From a virus: a DNA stretch of 26,093 nucleotides. The stretch's first letter is position 1. Every line of letters begins with the position of its first letter. This document shows positions 9,520 to 16,779 of this stretch, piece by piece. Under the pieces are notes generated by a model, which was not told the origin of the DNA, searched no databases, and was given only the letters and a program-made list of their open reading frames with translations. Position numbers and translations under genes: made by a program. Location: the IMG/VR virus record IMGVR_UViG_3300037138_000245, positions 1-26,093 of that record. The stretch is one strand, 5' to 3'.

Positions 9520-12405
9520 CTACTCCACCTTCCAACGGATGGTGAAAATCGTCTCACGCTGCGTTCGCTGCGTCATGCGCTCTTCCAGCTTCGTGATCAG
9601 CCGGTCGCGCTTGTCCTTCACTTCATCTTCGAGGTCGAAAATCCGCTGGCGTTGCCGCCGTTGTTCCTTCTCTGCCCCGCGGATGTCATTTTGAATCCTA
9701 AGCTGTTCCTCGGTCGTCGTCGTCAGCCGGGCAGCGCGGTTCAGTCCTTTGATTCGAGCTTTGGTGTCAGCCAGTTCCCGCTCCGCGGCGATGATCTGAT
9801 CGTCCGCCCACTTCTCCAGGCGTTCACGCTCCTCCTGGAAATGCTTGTTGTTCGTCTCCAGCGAGCGGCTAATGGTCGCGGCCGTGTGGCGTTCAGCTTC
9901 CCGGCTAAGCGGCGGCAGTACTTCGGCGGCGACACCGCCCGCAACAACAGCGGCTTCACAGTGGAAGAGCTTTTCGCAAGTCTCCTGGTCAAGCGCCCTG
10001 CCGTCGTCCGTCAAGCCGGAGAAGAGAAGATACTCTTCGCGCTCGAACGAATCGATTGCCAGACGATTGAGCACAAGAATGCCGGACTTGCCCTTGAGGT
10101 TCTCCACCACCCGTATGCGCACGGGATGGCCGGTAATCCGGAAGCTCAGAGTGGCCTCTGGCGTGGGGCACGCCTTCGCTGCGTCGATGGCATGCTCGCC
10201 CAAAGGGTGCGAGATCCGGTAGAGAAATTCTCCATCGATGTTTTGGTGCGTCTTCGAGATCAGATGGTAGCGGCCGGGCTTGACGTCCGGTCGCGGCGTA
10301 TGGCGCAAATCGAAGGCCAGGGTTGCGTCGTCGAAGGTGGCAAGGTCGCCAAGGATGAACTTCGACAGTTGCCAGAACATGCGGCCAACCCAATCGAGGC
10401 GTTGGCGGGTTTCGTCAAGTTGGACCCGGAGCCGGTCGTGAACGTCCTCATCGAAGTTCTCCAAGAGCTTTCGTCTCGTATCGACGAGACGGCTTTGGAT
10501 AGCTTCTTCCATTTCGGTTTGCAACTTCAGGAAGGCCGCGTCGATTTGTTCGGGGGTGCGGCAGGTCTGGTAGATGGCGAAGACACGTTTCTCGAAATCG
10601 ACGCCGGATTCGAGGGTGCCCAGTATGTCGTCGCTGGCGCCGAAGACGCCGGAAAAGAGATTGAACTTCTCGTTGAGGAGCTGGAAGACTCGCTTGTCCG
10701 CTTCATTCCGCTCGTTGAGGAAATTGATGACCACCACATCATGCTTCTGGCCGTACCGATGACAGCGCCCAATGCGTTGCTCGATTCGCTGAGGGTTCCA
10801 GGGCAGGTCGTAGTTGATGACGAGCGAACAAAATTGGAGATTGATGCCTTCCGCGGCAGACTCGGTCGCGATGAGAATCTCTGCGTGATCCCGGAAGTGC
10901 TCTATCAGAGCCAGGCGCTTGTCGGCCAACTTGGAGCCACTGAGCCGCCCCAACGGTGAATTCAGGCGCTCCCATTCCTGGTAGATGCGGTCTACGTCAG
11001 GGCCGGTATTCGTCCCGTTAAACAGCACGATTCTCCCGCCGTAGCCGTTGGCTTCCAGGAAGTTGCGCAGGTACTCCTGCGTGCGGCGAGACTCCGTGAA
11101 GACGACGGCCTTGCGCAGTGCCCCGATTTTCTCCATCTCATCGAAGCCGATCTGCAGTGCCGTGAGGAGCGCGCGGGTCTTTGCGTCGATTTGGATGGAT
11201 CGGGCCCACTGCACGAAGCGGTCGAGTTCAGCGATTTCGGAGTCCAGCTTCTTCAGGTCGACCGGCGCGGGCGATGCGGGTGGATCGCAAGCCGGGATGT
11301 CGCCGCCGTTCGCGGGCTCGTCCAGTAGCTCAGCATTCAGTTCATCTTCTTCGATCAGTTTCTCTGCCAAGCCCTCGCCTTCAGGCAAAGCCGAACCAGC
11401 GTGGGAGCGCGCTTTGAGATCCAACAGGCGTTGGCGGATCATTTCGAGCGTACCTGCCACGGCCTGGGAACTGGAGGACAGCAGCTTGCGCAAAATCATC
11501 GTCGTCAGTTCTCGCTGACGACGCGGAATGGAGTAGGTGTCATCCCTACGCAGGAACGCGGAAACGGCTTCGTAGAGTTGCTGTTCGGAGTCGGCGGGCG
11601 TAAACGGGCGCGTAATCGGCCGGCGCTCGGTGTATTTCACGTACTCCAGGACTTGGCTTCGCAGCGTCCGGTAGCAGAACGAACGAAGACGGTCCTTCAA
11701 GCCGTCCAGGTCTCCGTCCTTCGAACAGTATTGCGTTCGGAAGGCGGTCAGGTCGCCGAACAGATGCTCGTCGATCAGGGTAGAGAGGCCGTAGAGTTCC
11801 AGCAATGAGTTCTGCAGGGGGGTGGCGGTCAGAAGCAACTTCCTGCGGTCCGCGATGGCTGAGCGGATGGCTTGGCCCATCTTGTTGCTTGTGCGGTATG
11901 CACCTCGGAGCTTGTGGGCCTCATCGATTACGACGAGATCCCACGGCACGAGTTGCACCTCACTTGCCATGCGGCTGGCGAAGTTCATGGAAACGATGAC
12001 GACTCCATGGCCGGCGAAGGGTGCCGCGCTCCCTTCACGGATGGCCTCCCGGTATGACGCCGAATCGAGGATGATGCTGGGAAGATGGAACTTCTCCGAG
12101 AGTTCCATGCTCCACTGTTTGCGGAGAGATGCGGGGCAAATGACTAGCAACTTCCGGCGACGCTCGGCCCAACACTGGCACAGCACCAGGCCCGCCTCGA
12201 TGGTCTTGCCGAGGCCGACTTCATCGGCCAGCAGCACGCCTTTCGATAGAGGCGACCGGAAAGCGAACAGCGCGGCCTCAATTTGGTAGGGGTTAAGATC
12301 GACGGCGGCATCGAACAGGGAAACCGACAGCTTCTCCACACCGTCCGTTCCGGACCGGCGGGTCAATTCGTTGCCGAAATACTTTGCATGGTAGCTGGTC
12401 GACAC
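9520..12405 (-). CDS. SNF2/RapA-type DEAH helicase of the defence operon
   Basis: This 961-residue ATPase is predicted to translocate on double-stranded DNA. The SNF2 motifs are visible. Motif Q is NPYQIEAALFAF, Walker A is DEVGLGKT (61-68), Walker B is VVIDEAHKLRG (DEAH at 161-164), and motif III is LLTATPLQNS. The C-terminal RecA lobe contains AVVFTESRRTQEYL, ATESAAEGINLQF, and motif VI IEQRIGRCHRYGQ (about 538-550). A charged coiled coil fills about 830-940. GTG 12405 is used as the start, with AAGGA close upstream. Related SNF2 proteins occur as DrmD in class 1 DISARM and beside other methyltransferase systems, but the partners here differ. The gene lies 178 bases downstream of the SSB-tip gene and 20 bases before the methyltransferase gene. 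Confidence 0.92.
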   Translation of the reverse strand: MSTSYHAKYFGNELTRRSGTDGVEKLSVSLFDAAVDLNPYQIEAALFAFRSPLSKGVLLADEVGLGKTIEAGLVLCQCWAERRRKLLVICPASLRKQWSMELSEKFHLPSIILDSASYREAIREGSAAPFAGHGVVIVSMNFASRMASEVQLVPWDLVVIDEAHKLRGAYRTSNKMGQAIRSAIADRRKLLLTATPLQNSLLELYGLSTLIDEHLFGDLTAFRTQYCSKDGDLDGLKDRLRSFCYRTLRSQVLEYVKYTERRPITRPFTPADSEQQLYEAVSAFLRRDDTYSIPRRQRELTTMILRKLLSSSSQAVAGTLEMIRQRLLDLKARSHAGSALPEGEGLAEKLIEEDELNAELLDEPANGGDIPACDPPASPAPVDLKKLDSEIAELDRFVQWARSIQIDAKTRALLTALQIGFDEMEKIGALRKAVVFTESRRTQEYLRNFLEANGYGGRIVLFNGTNTGPDVDRIYQEWERLNSPLGRLSGSKLADKRLALIEHFRDHAEILIATESAAEGINLQFCSLVINYDLPWNPQRIEQRIGRCHRYGQKHDVVVINFLNERNEADKRVFQLLNEKFNLFSGVFGASDDILGTLESGVDFEKRVFAIYQTCRTPEQIDAAFLKLQTEMEEAIQSRLVDTRRKLLENFDEDVHDRLRVQLDETRQRLDWVGRMFWQLSKFILGDLATFDDATLAFDLRHTPRPDVKPGRYHLISKTHQNIDGEFLYRISHPLGEHAIDAAKACPTPEATLSFRITGHPVRIRVVENLKGKSGILVLNRLAIDSFEREEYLLFSGLTDDGRALDQETCEKLFHCEAAVVAGGVAAEVLPPLSREAERHTAATISRSLETNNKHFQEERERLEKWADDQIIAAERELADTKARIKGLNRAARLTTTTEEQLRIQNDIRGAEKEQRRQRQRIFDLEDEVKDKRDRLITKLEERMTQRTQRETIFTIRWKVE

Positions 12406-12583
12406 GTATCCTTACTCAGGCCGGCGCAGCACAGCGCGACCGTGCGCCATCTTTTCCCGTAAATGACCATTGTCGATCATTGATGGCTTCTCCGTGTAGT
12501 CGTCCGTGAAATACGGTGGCTGCCTTCAGTTGCCCAACGACTGGGATACCTGACGCCGTCGCTGAGCCCTGTCGAGCAGGGTC

Positions 12584-13135
12584 TTAAAACGGGACGTCGT
12601 CATCTGAAATTCCCGGCGCGTCCTCGACGTTCCCGTCTGCTGTTTCCTCGGCGGGAAGATTTCCAAAACCCTCGGGCGGTTCTTCAACCGGGGGCATCTC
12701 GTTGTGGTTCAGCTCAAGCAGTCCGAACGTATTGGGTGCGGGCCGAGTAAAGATCTCCCCGCGTTTCGCGTAGCCACCGAGAGATCCGCTCAGCGACACC
12801 CTATTGCTCTTGTCAACAGGCCGGCCAATCGCTTTAAGGATCTCAGTGACGTGGAGCGGCTTGTTGACCTTGAGAATCGCCTCCCGAGACTTGGCGACGG
12901 CACTGCCAGGTCGCAAGGTCTGTTCGGGCGCGAGTTTCTCGGGAGTAGCCTCCTTGGGGAGCAACCGGATGGAGTCCTGAAGCGCTTGAAGGTACGCGTG
13001 GGCCGCCGCTTGCTGCAGCTCAAGCTCTCGAATCTCCTGCTGCTTCTTTTCAATGCGTTTCAGAATCTCTTCGCGAATTCGCATGACGGGGTGGACCAAG
13101 TTCCCATCATAGCCGCATAGGGGGCAGATCGTCAA
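12584..13135 (-). CDS. Zinc-knuckle, coiled-coil, HARE-HTH-like protein with an SSB-type acidic tip
   Basis: This 183-residue protein opens the defence operon. Visible parts are: a CPLCGYDG knuckle at 4-11, which could bind zinc as a dimer because only two Cys are present; a charged coiled coil at about 19-55; and a winged-helix segment at about 77-142 (SREAILKVNKPLHVTEILKA ... GGYAKRGEIFTR). The winged helix resembles HARE-HTH, a domain found with restriction and chromatin proteins. An acidic, Pro/Glu-rich tail ends SDDDVPF. The tail closely resembles the C-terminal tip of bacterial SSB (DDDIPF), which docks repair and replication enzymes. I infer an adaptor or sensor role. The start is TTG 13135 with no good ribosome binding site; ATG at 13084 would lose the knuckle. 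A short hairpin (ccctg/caggg, 12567-12580) lies just after the stop. Confidence 0.75.
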   Translation of the reverse strand: MTICPLCGYDGNLVHPVMRIREEILKRIEKKQQEIRELELQQAAAHAYLQALQDSIRLLPKEATPEKLAPEQTLRPGSAVAKSREAILKVNKPLHVTEILKAIGRPVDKSNRVSLSGSLGGYAKRGEIFTRPAPNTFGLLELNHNEMPPVEEPPEGFGNLPAEETADGNVEDAPGISDDDVPF

Positions 13136-13221
13136 CGAATGGGAAAGATGGAAAAGATGGAAAATTGATGTTGCGGACGATTATGCGCTCGTGTTAACGT
13201 ACGGGTATTGGGAGTTGAATC
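13136..13221. promoter_or_regulatory. Divergent promoter region with a three-copy 9-base tandem repeat
   Basis: These 86 bases separate the starts of two divergent operons and so should hold both promoters. Three head-to-tail copies of a 9-mer lie at 13139-13165: ATGGGAAAG, ATGGAAAAG, ATGGAAAAT. They sit next to the start of the SSB-tip gene, a good place for an operator. A symmetric GTTAAC occurs at 13193-13198. A ribosome binding site GGAG (13211-13214) serves the TTG start of dinD. I see no recognisable LexA box and no clear -35/-10 pair. Confidence 0.5.
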
Positions 13222-14094
13222 TTGGACCCAGATAAAGAGCTGCTTATCAATCGTTTGGAGTCCTGCAAGCGGATTTCGCCGCGCGGGGTGGAATATTGGA
13301 TGGCTCGGGACCTCCAGCCTCTTCTCGGCTACTCCAGATGGGAAAACTTCGCGAATGTCATTGAGAAGGCGAAGATGGCGTGTGAAAGCGCTGGGGCCCC
13401 CCCATCCGATCAGTTTCGTGACATCACGAAGGGGATAGCCGCGGGCAAGGGCGCAGAGATCCAACGAGTGGATTTCTATCTTTCCCGCTATGCCTGCTAC
13501 TTAATCGCCATGAACGGCGACCCGGCCAAATCGGAGATCGGCCAAGCCCAGACCTACTTCGCGGTCCAAACCCGCCGCCAAGAGGTTCAGGACCAGGACC
13601 CGGAACAGCGCATCGAACTGCGCCAACGGGTCAAGGAGGCGAACCGCAACCTCAATTCGGCAGCAAAAGGCGTCGGCGTGCAGAACTACGGGCTATTTCA
13701 CGACGCAGGATATCGTGGCCTGTACGGCATGGGGCTCACCGATCTCAAAGTCCACAAGAGAATCCCTCCCACAGACGACCTCCTCGACCGGGCCGGCCGC
13801 ACCGAATTGGCCGCCAATGAGTTCCGGATTACGCAGGCGGAAGACAAACTGCGCCGCGAGAACGTAAAGGGGGAGAGTGCGGCGATCAACACCCACCGCG
13901 AGGTAGGACAGGCGGTGCGGACCACGATCCAGAAGCTCGGCGGAAAGTTGCCAGAAGATCTTCCGCCCCAGCCGTCAATCAAGCGGCTGTCCGCAAAGCA
14001 CCGCGCGAAGCCTATCGCTGGCGGCAAGAAGCAGTCATTGGCGCTTCTTCCGGCTGCGCGCATAGAGGAAACCAGTACCAAGGTGGAGGACTGA
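13222..14094 (+). CDS. dinD: DNA damage-inducible protein D (BRO-N family)
   Basis: This 290-residue protein has the DinD organisation. A BRO-N-like N-terminal domain includes GVEYWMARDLQPLLGYSRWENF, DITKG, and VDFYLSRYACYLIAMNGD with KSEIGQAQTYFAVQTRRQE. A helical half follows with NYGLFHDAGYRGLYGMGLTDLK and AANEFRITQAEDKLRRE. E. coli DinD is SOS-induced, similar in length (about 275 residues) and has been reported to inhibit RecA filament activities. The start is TTG 13222 with GGAG 7 bases upstream. The next gene starts immediately after the stop (TGA then ATG). Its position divergent from the defence operon suggests that a DNA-damage response and restriction are linked here, but that is inference. 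The C-terminal 50 residues are Lys/Ala-rich and may be disordered. Confidence 0.92.
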   Translation: MDPDKELLINRLESCKRISPRGVEYWMARDLQPLLGYSRWENFANVIEKAKMACESAGAPPSDQFRDITKGIAAGKGAEIQRVDFYLSRYACYLIAMNGDPAKSEIGQAQTYFAVQTRRQEVQDQDPEQRIELRQRVKEANRNLNSAAKGVGVQNYGLFHDAGYRGLYGMGLTDLKVHKRIPPTDDLLDRAGRTELAANEFRITQAEDKLRRENVKGESAAINTHREVGQAVRTTIQKLGGKLPEDLPPQPSIKRLSAKHRAKPIAGGKKQSLALLPAARIEETSTKVED

Positions 14095-15276
14095 ATGGCA
14101 CTCAAACTCAAGAGTTTTGCTCAGCCGGATCTGCTGAAGAGAATCCAGCCCCAGAATCTGATTCGGCTCCTTGAGCCTCACCGGCTCTTTTTCGATATGA
14201 AGGGGTTCTCCCTTCCCGCCGGAGATGATGGCGAGATCGAGTACCTGGCCTTGGCCGGCGTCCTCGCGCAACCGGATGAAGATATGCCCTCTGACCTCGT
14301 CGAGGCACTTCACGTGATCGGGAATTTCAGCGGCGACGAGCATTTCAATGACCTCCTCGACCTGGCCCATCGGGAAACGCTCGATGTCGATGCGGACGCG
14401 ACGGCGCTAGACCTTGCAACCCGAATTTATCTTCGCGACCCTCAAGTCCTCGAACGGAAAGTGCGCGAGCAGCTCTTCGAGAAGAGAAAGACCTTTGAAA
14501 GCTACCGCGCGGCGAATCCCGAAAGCGTCGTAGACGTCGGCGACTTGCCATCTGACCTGTTGCCCTTGGAGGCGGCTCTCGATAAGTATTTCCAGTCAAA
14601 GAAGCAGGGCGTGGGCTGTCCGATCATCCGCAAGGACTCCGCGGGGGAGATCCGCTTCCTGGTGCAGCACGGGCAAACATGCAAACGTGAACCGAGCCGC
14701 AAGGGGACACAATCCACATGCACCTTCTTCCGCCCGGAGAAGATCGACGTTGTGATCCTCGACATCGCACACAACGAGATGCGTGTCAACGCAGCGAACA
14801 TCCATGATTGTCGCCAATACCGAACTTTGTTTGGCGTGCATCTATTCGGCGACGAGAACAGGTTTGTGTTCACCGAAAAGTACACGCTTGAGCCGCTGAG
14901 GAGTGACAGCGTGGCCGCACTAAACTGCAGGGACGTGGAGGGAATCGAATCCGTCCATCTGCGCGAGATCGAGTACTCATGGGATGGCGCCTTCGACCAC
15001 GTTGAGACACACAGAGCCGAAGATCTGTTCAAGGCACTAGCTCTCTTGGGTAGGAACATTGAGAAGAACGGTCGTATTAGCAGAGCAGTATTCAAGATCA
15101 AGCTGGACGGTGAAAAGAAGGCGCGCACCGTCACCATCAAGGCCGGCAACAAGTCCGGCTACAACCGCGGTGAAGAGGCAACGATGATCGAGGACTGGCT
15201 GCGCGCTCGCAGGTTCGTCCTTACTCAGGAGACGGCCCAGGATGCGCAAGTTGACCAGACTTTGGCAGGCGCTTGA
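14095..15276 (+). CDS. Unknown protein downstream of dinD
   Basis: A 393-residue protein that I do not recognise. ATG 14095 directly abuts the dinD stop, and AGGTGGAGG at 14081-14089 serves as ribosome binding site. The N-terminal third is acidic and helical (SFAQPDLLKRIQPQNLIRLL, then DEHFNDLLDLAHRE). The middle contains a conserved-looking stretch with TCTFFRPEKIDVVILDIAHNEMRVNA, and the C-terminal part has HVETHRAEDLFKALALLGRNI and a strand-rich KARTVTIKAGNKSGYNRGEE. No signal peptide, membrane helix, Walker motif or nuclease motif is evident. The DIAHNE and NAANIHD stretches could suggest a predicted ligand- or nucleic-acid-binding core, but this is a guess. It overlaps the next gene by 35 bases, so the two products are probably made together. 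Confidence 0.75.
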   Translation: MALKLKSFAQPDLLKRIQPQNLIRLLEPHRLFFDMKGFSLPAGDDGEIEYLALAGVLAQPDEDMPSDLVEALHVIGNFSGDEHFNDLLDLAHRETLDVDADATALDLATRIYLRDPQVLERKVREQLFEKRKTFESYRAANPESVVDVGDLPSDLLPLEAALDKYFQSKKQGVGCPIIRKDSAGEIRFLVQHGQTCKREPSRKGTQSTCTFFRPEKIDVVILDIAHNEMRVNAANIHDCRQYRTLFGVHLFGDENRFVFTEKYTLEPLRSDSVAALNCRDVEGIESVHLREIEYSWDGAFDHVETHRAEDLFKALALLGRNIEKNGRISRAVFKIKLDGEKKARTVTIKAGNKSGYNRGEEATMIEDWLRARRFVLTQETAQDAQVDQTLAGA

Positions 15277-16102
15277 GTGTATTCCGGGCCTCAGTGACAT
15301 CTCCGCATATTGGGAACATTACTGTGGTGTAGACTACCCGCTTATCCGGCCGCACCTTCGACCGACCGACGATTTTGGGGCCAGATACCCGTGTCCGCAT
15401 CCGCGCGATGCACACTGCCCGCGCAGCATCGTCGACTACGGCGACGGGTCGTTTGCGGCCAAATGCAGGCACCCTCATCGGCTCTGTGAGGACCTGCCCC
15501 TTTCATCGAAGGACGCCCTTGTCTACCGCTTGGACGTAGACGCGATCATCCGCCCGATAGCGGAGGTTCTTTGCGTTCGCGGCCAGACTCTGCAAGTCAG
15601 GGCACATGGCGTTTGGGAACTCGGGCTCTCGACGAGTCGTACGACGCGGGATCATCCGGCATTTCTGCTGGTCTTCACGCGACACGACGACTTCCGTTCG
15701 GCGGTCCGCGACTTAGCTCTCTCCTGTCCGACTCCCTTCGTCGCCGTCGCACCCACAGGCAATCATCTGACGGTCGAGCTGCGCGAGCACCTGGACAGAC
15801 GCCAGAGCGACTTCATCTCCATGGAGGAACGGGTGGGGCTCTCGGAGGACGGGCGCTTTGTTGCCTTGGAGATTACCGATGCCGACGAGATCGCCCCGAC
15901 TCCAGTTGAGCAACGGCCAGCGGTGGTTGACCAGTACAAGCGGGATTTCGGCTACACCGTCGATAACATCTGCGAAGACGCTGGCGTCAATCGATCAGAT
16001 TTCTACAAGTGGATGAAAGCCAAGCTGGACAGCAAGTCGGGTAAATCCATTCGGATAGAAGAAGCCCTGCGAACGAACCCCAAACTCCGTACCCGCCGGT
16101 AG
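15242..16102 (+). CDS. Unknown Cys/His-cluster protein with a C-terminal HTH
   Basis: A 286-residue protein of unknown function. Residues 51-82 carry a Cys/His cluster (CPHPRDAHC, then KCRHPHRLC after a YGDG turn; C51, C59, C75, C82) that looks like a structural zinc site. The middle is alpha/beta (VYRLDVDAIIRPIAEVL, HPAFLLVFTRHDDFRSAVRDLALS). The last 50 residues resemble a helix-turn-helix (VDNICEDAGVNRSDFYKWMKAKL). Its ATG lies 35 bases inside the previous gene. Similar zinc-cluster hypothetical proteins seem familiar from mobile elements, but I cannot name a family. A DNA-binding partner of the preceding protein is the simplest reading. About 108 bases separate it from the replication operon. 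Confidence 0.75.
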   Translation: MRKLTRLWQALECIPGLSDISAYWEHYCGVDYPLIRPHLRPTDDFGARYPCPHPRDAHCPRSIVDYGDGSFAAKCRHPHRLCEDLPLSSKDALVYRLDVDAIIRPIAEVLCVRGQTLQVRAHGVWELGLSTSRTTRDHPAFLLVFTRHDDFRSAVRDLALSCPTPFVAVAPTGNHLTVELREHLDRRQSDFISMEERVGLSEDGRFVALEITDADEIAPTPVEQRPAVVDQYKRDFGYTVDNICEDAGVNRSDFYKWMKAKLDSKSGKSIRIEEALRTNPKLRTRR

Positions 16103-16120
16103 TCACGGCGGAGACACTTT

Positions 16121-16138
16121 CGCCTACATCGCCTACAT
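16121..16138. repeat. Tandem 9-base repeat upstream of the replication operon
   Basis: Two perfect head-to-tail copies of CGCCTACAT at 16121-16129 and 16130-16138, followed by a partial, diverged copy (tgcatcgcccacg). They lie 73 bases upstream of the HTH gene start, a likely operator or promoter region. The following segment 16159-16181 has an imperfect inverted repeat (ttggac ... gtaccaa). Confidence 0.45.
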
Positions 16139-16210
16139 TGCATCGCCCACGCAGTATCGTTGGACCATTGGCTTGTACCAAATACGCACAAAGCGTAAGG
16201 GACAGGCGAA

Positions 16211-16423
16211 ATGAACGACAAACCCCTCGAAACATTACTCGAAGAGAAACATCTCGCGGAAACACTCCAGGTCTCCATCGGAACGTTACGAACTTGGCGG
16301 ACTGACGGCAAGGGGCCACGTTTCCACCGGATCGGCCAAATGATCCGCTACGCCCCGTCCGATGTGAAGGAGTGGCTCTTGAGCCGCCAAGCAGGTGGCG
16401 GCATGGCGGAGGTGGCGCGATGA
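16211..16423 (+). CDS. Excisionase/AlpA-like helix-turn-helix protein
   Basis: A 70-residue MerR-type winged HTH protein. LLEEKHLAETLQVSIGTLRTWR forms the HTH and is followed by GKGPRFHRIGQMIRYAPSDVKEWL, the usual wing and second helix of excisionase-like DNA-binding proteins. Such proteins act as recombination directionality factors or as small phage activators. AAGGGA lies about 9 bases upstream of ATG 16211. It overlaps the next gene by ATGA and opens an operon of five genes joined in the same way. Its position far from the recombinase but in front of replication genes favours a regulatory role over excision, though both are possible. Confidence 0.85.
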   Translation: MNDKPLETLLEEKHLAETLQVSIGTLRTWRTDGKGPRFHRIGQMIRYAPSDVKEWLLSRQAGGGMAEVAR

Positions 16424-16779
16424 CATCTCCCGTCACAACGCAAGACTTGCTGCCGTCCGAGGTGGCGTTCGTCGCCGCCATGCAGCAACTCGGCTTCGGA
16501 CGCTTTGAACACCTCCAGATCCGCGGCGGCGAACTGGTTCTGAACCCTGGGCCCGTCACGGTGCGCGACGTCAAGTTCGGGACGCCCGTGATGACCGGCA
16601 AGCCGTCGACGGCCTCCTCGGAACTCCGGCCACAGATTGCGGAGTTCTTTGCCTACGTGCGTGAGGTTGACTCCGGCGAGATTCGTGAGGTCGAAGTGCG
16701 GCATGGGTTGCCCTTCTCCATGGAGGTCGAACTCGCCGGGGGGAAAAGCGCCGTTTCGCAAGGAGGCCAACGTGGCTGA
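16420..16779 (+). CDS. Unknown phage replication-operon protein
   Basis: A 119-residue protein that starts at ATG 16420 inside the ATGA overlap with the HTH gene. An upstream in-frame ATG (16372) was rejected because it lies well within that gene. I do not recognise a family. The sequence begins TSPVTTQDLLPSEVAFVAAMQQLGFGRFEHLQIRGGELVL and continues with mixed strand/helix content. The C-terminal ten residues are Gly/Gln-rich. The gene ends 8 bases inside the sigma-like gene, and the tail also encodes that gene's AGGAGG ribosome binding site. Its position between a DNA-binding protein and a sigma-like factor suggests a regulatory or replication accessory role, which is unproven. Confidence 0.65.
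   Translation: MTSPVTTQDLLPSEVAFVAAMQQLGFGRFEHLQIRGGELVLNPGPVTVRDVKFGTPVMTGKPSTASSELRPQIAEFFAYVREVDSGEIREVEVRHGLPFSMEVELAGGKSAVSQGGQRG

Noticed and set aside
9502-10959. A 485-codon open frame on the plus strand
   Set aside because: It is antisense to the SNF2 helicase gene, which has full motif support. High GC at third positions keeps the opposite strand open, and the translation has no recognisable domain.
12567-12580. Hairpin after the SSB-tip gene as a terminator
   Set aside because: The stem is only 5 pairs with no T-run on the minus strand, so the SNF2 gene is still likely to be transcribed from upstream. Partial attenuation remains possible.
3234-13135. Classifying the operon as DISARM
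   Set aside because: A SNF2 helicase and a methyltransferase are present, but I see no DUF1998 protein (DrmA/DrmB pair) and no phospholipase D-like DrmC. The fourth large protein has a type III Res-like PD-(D/E)XK end instead.
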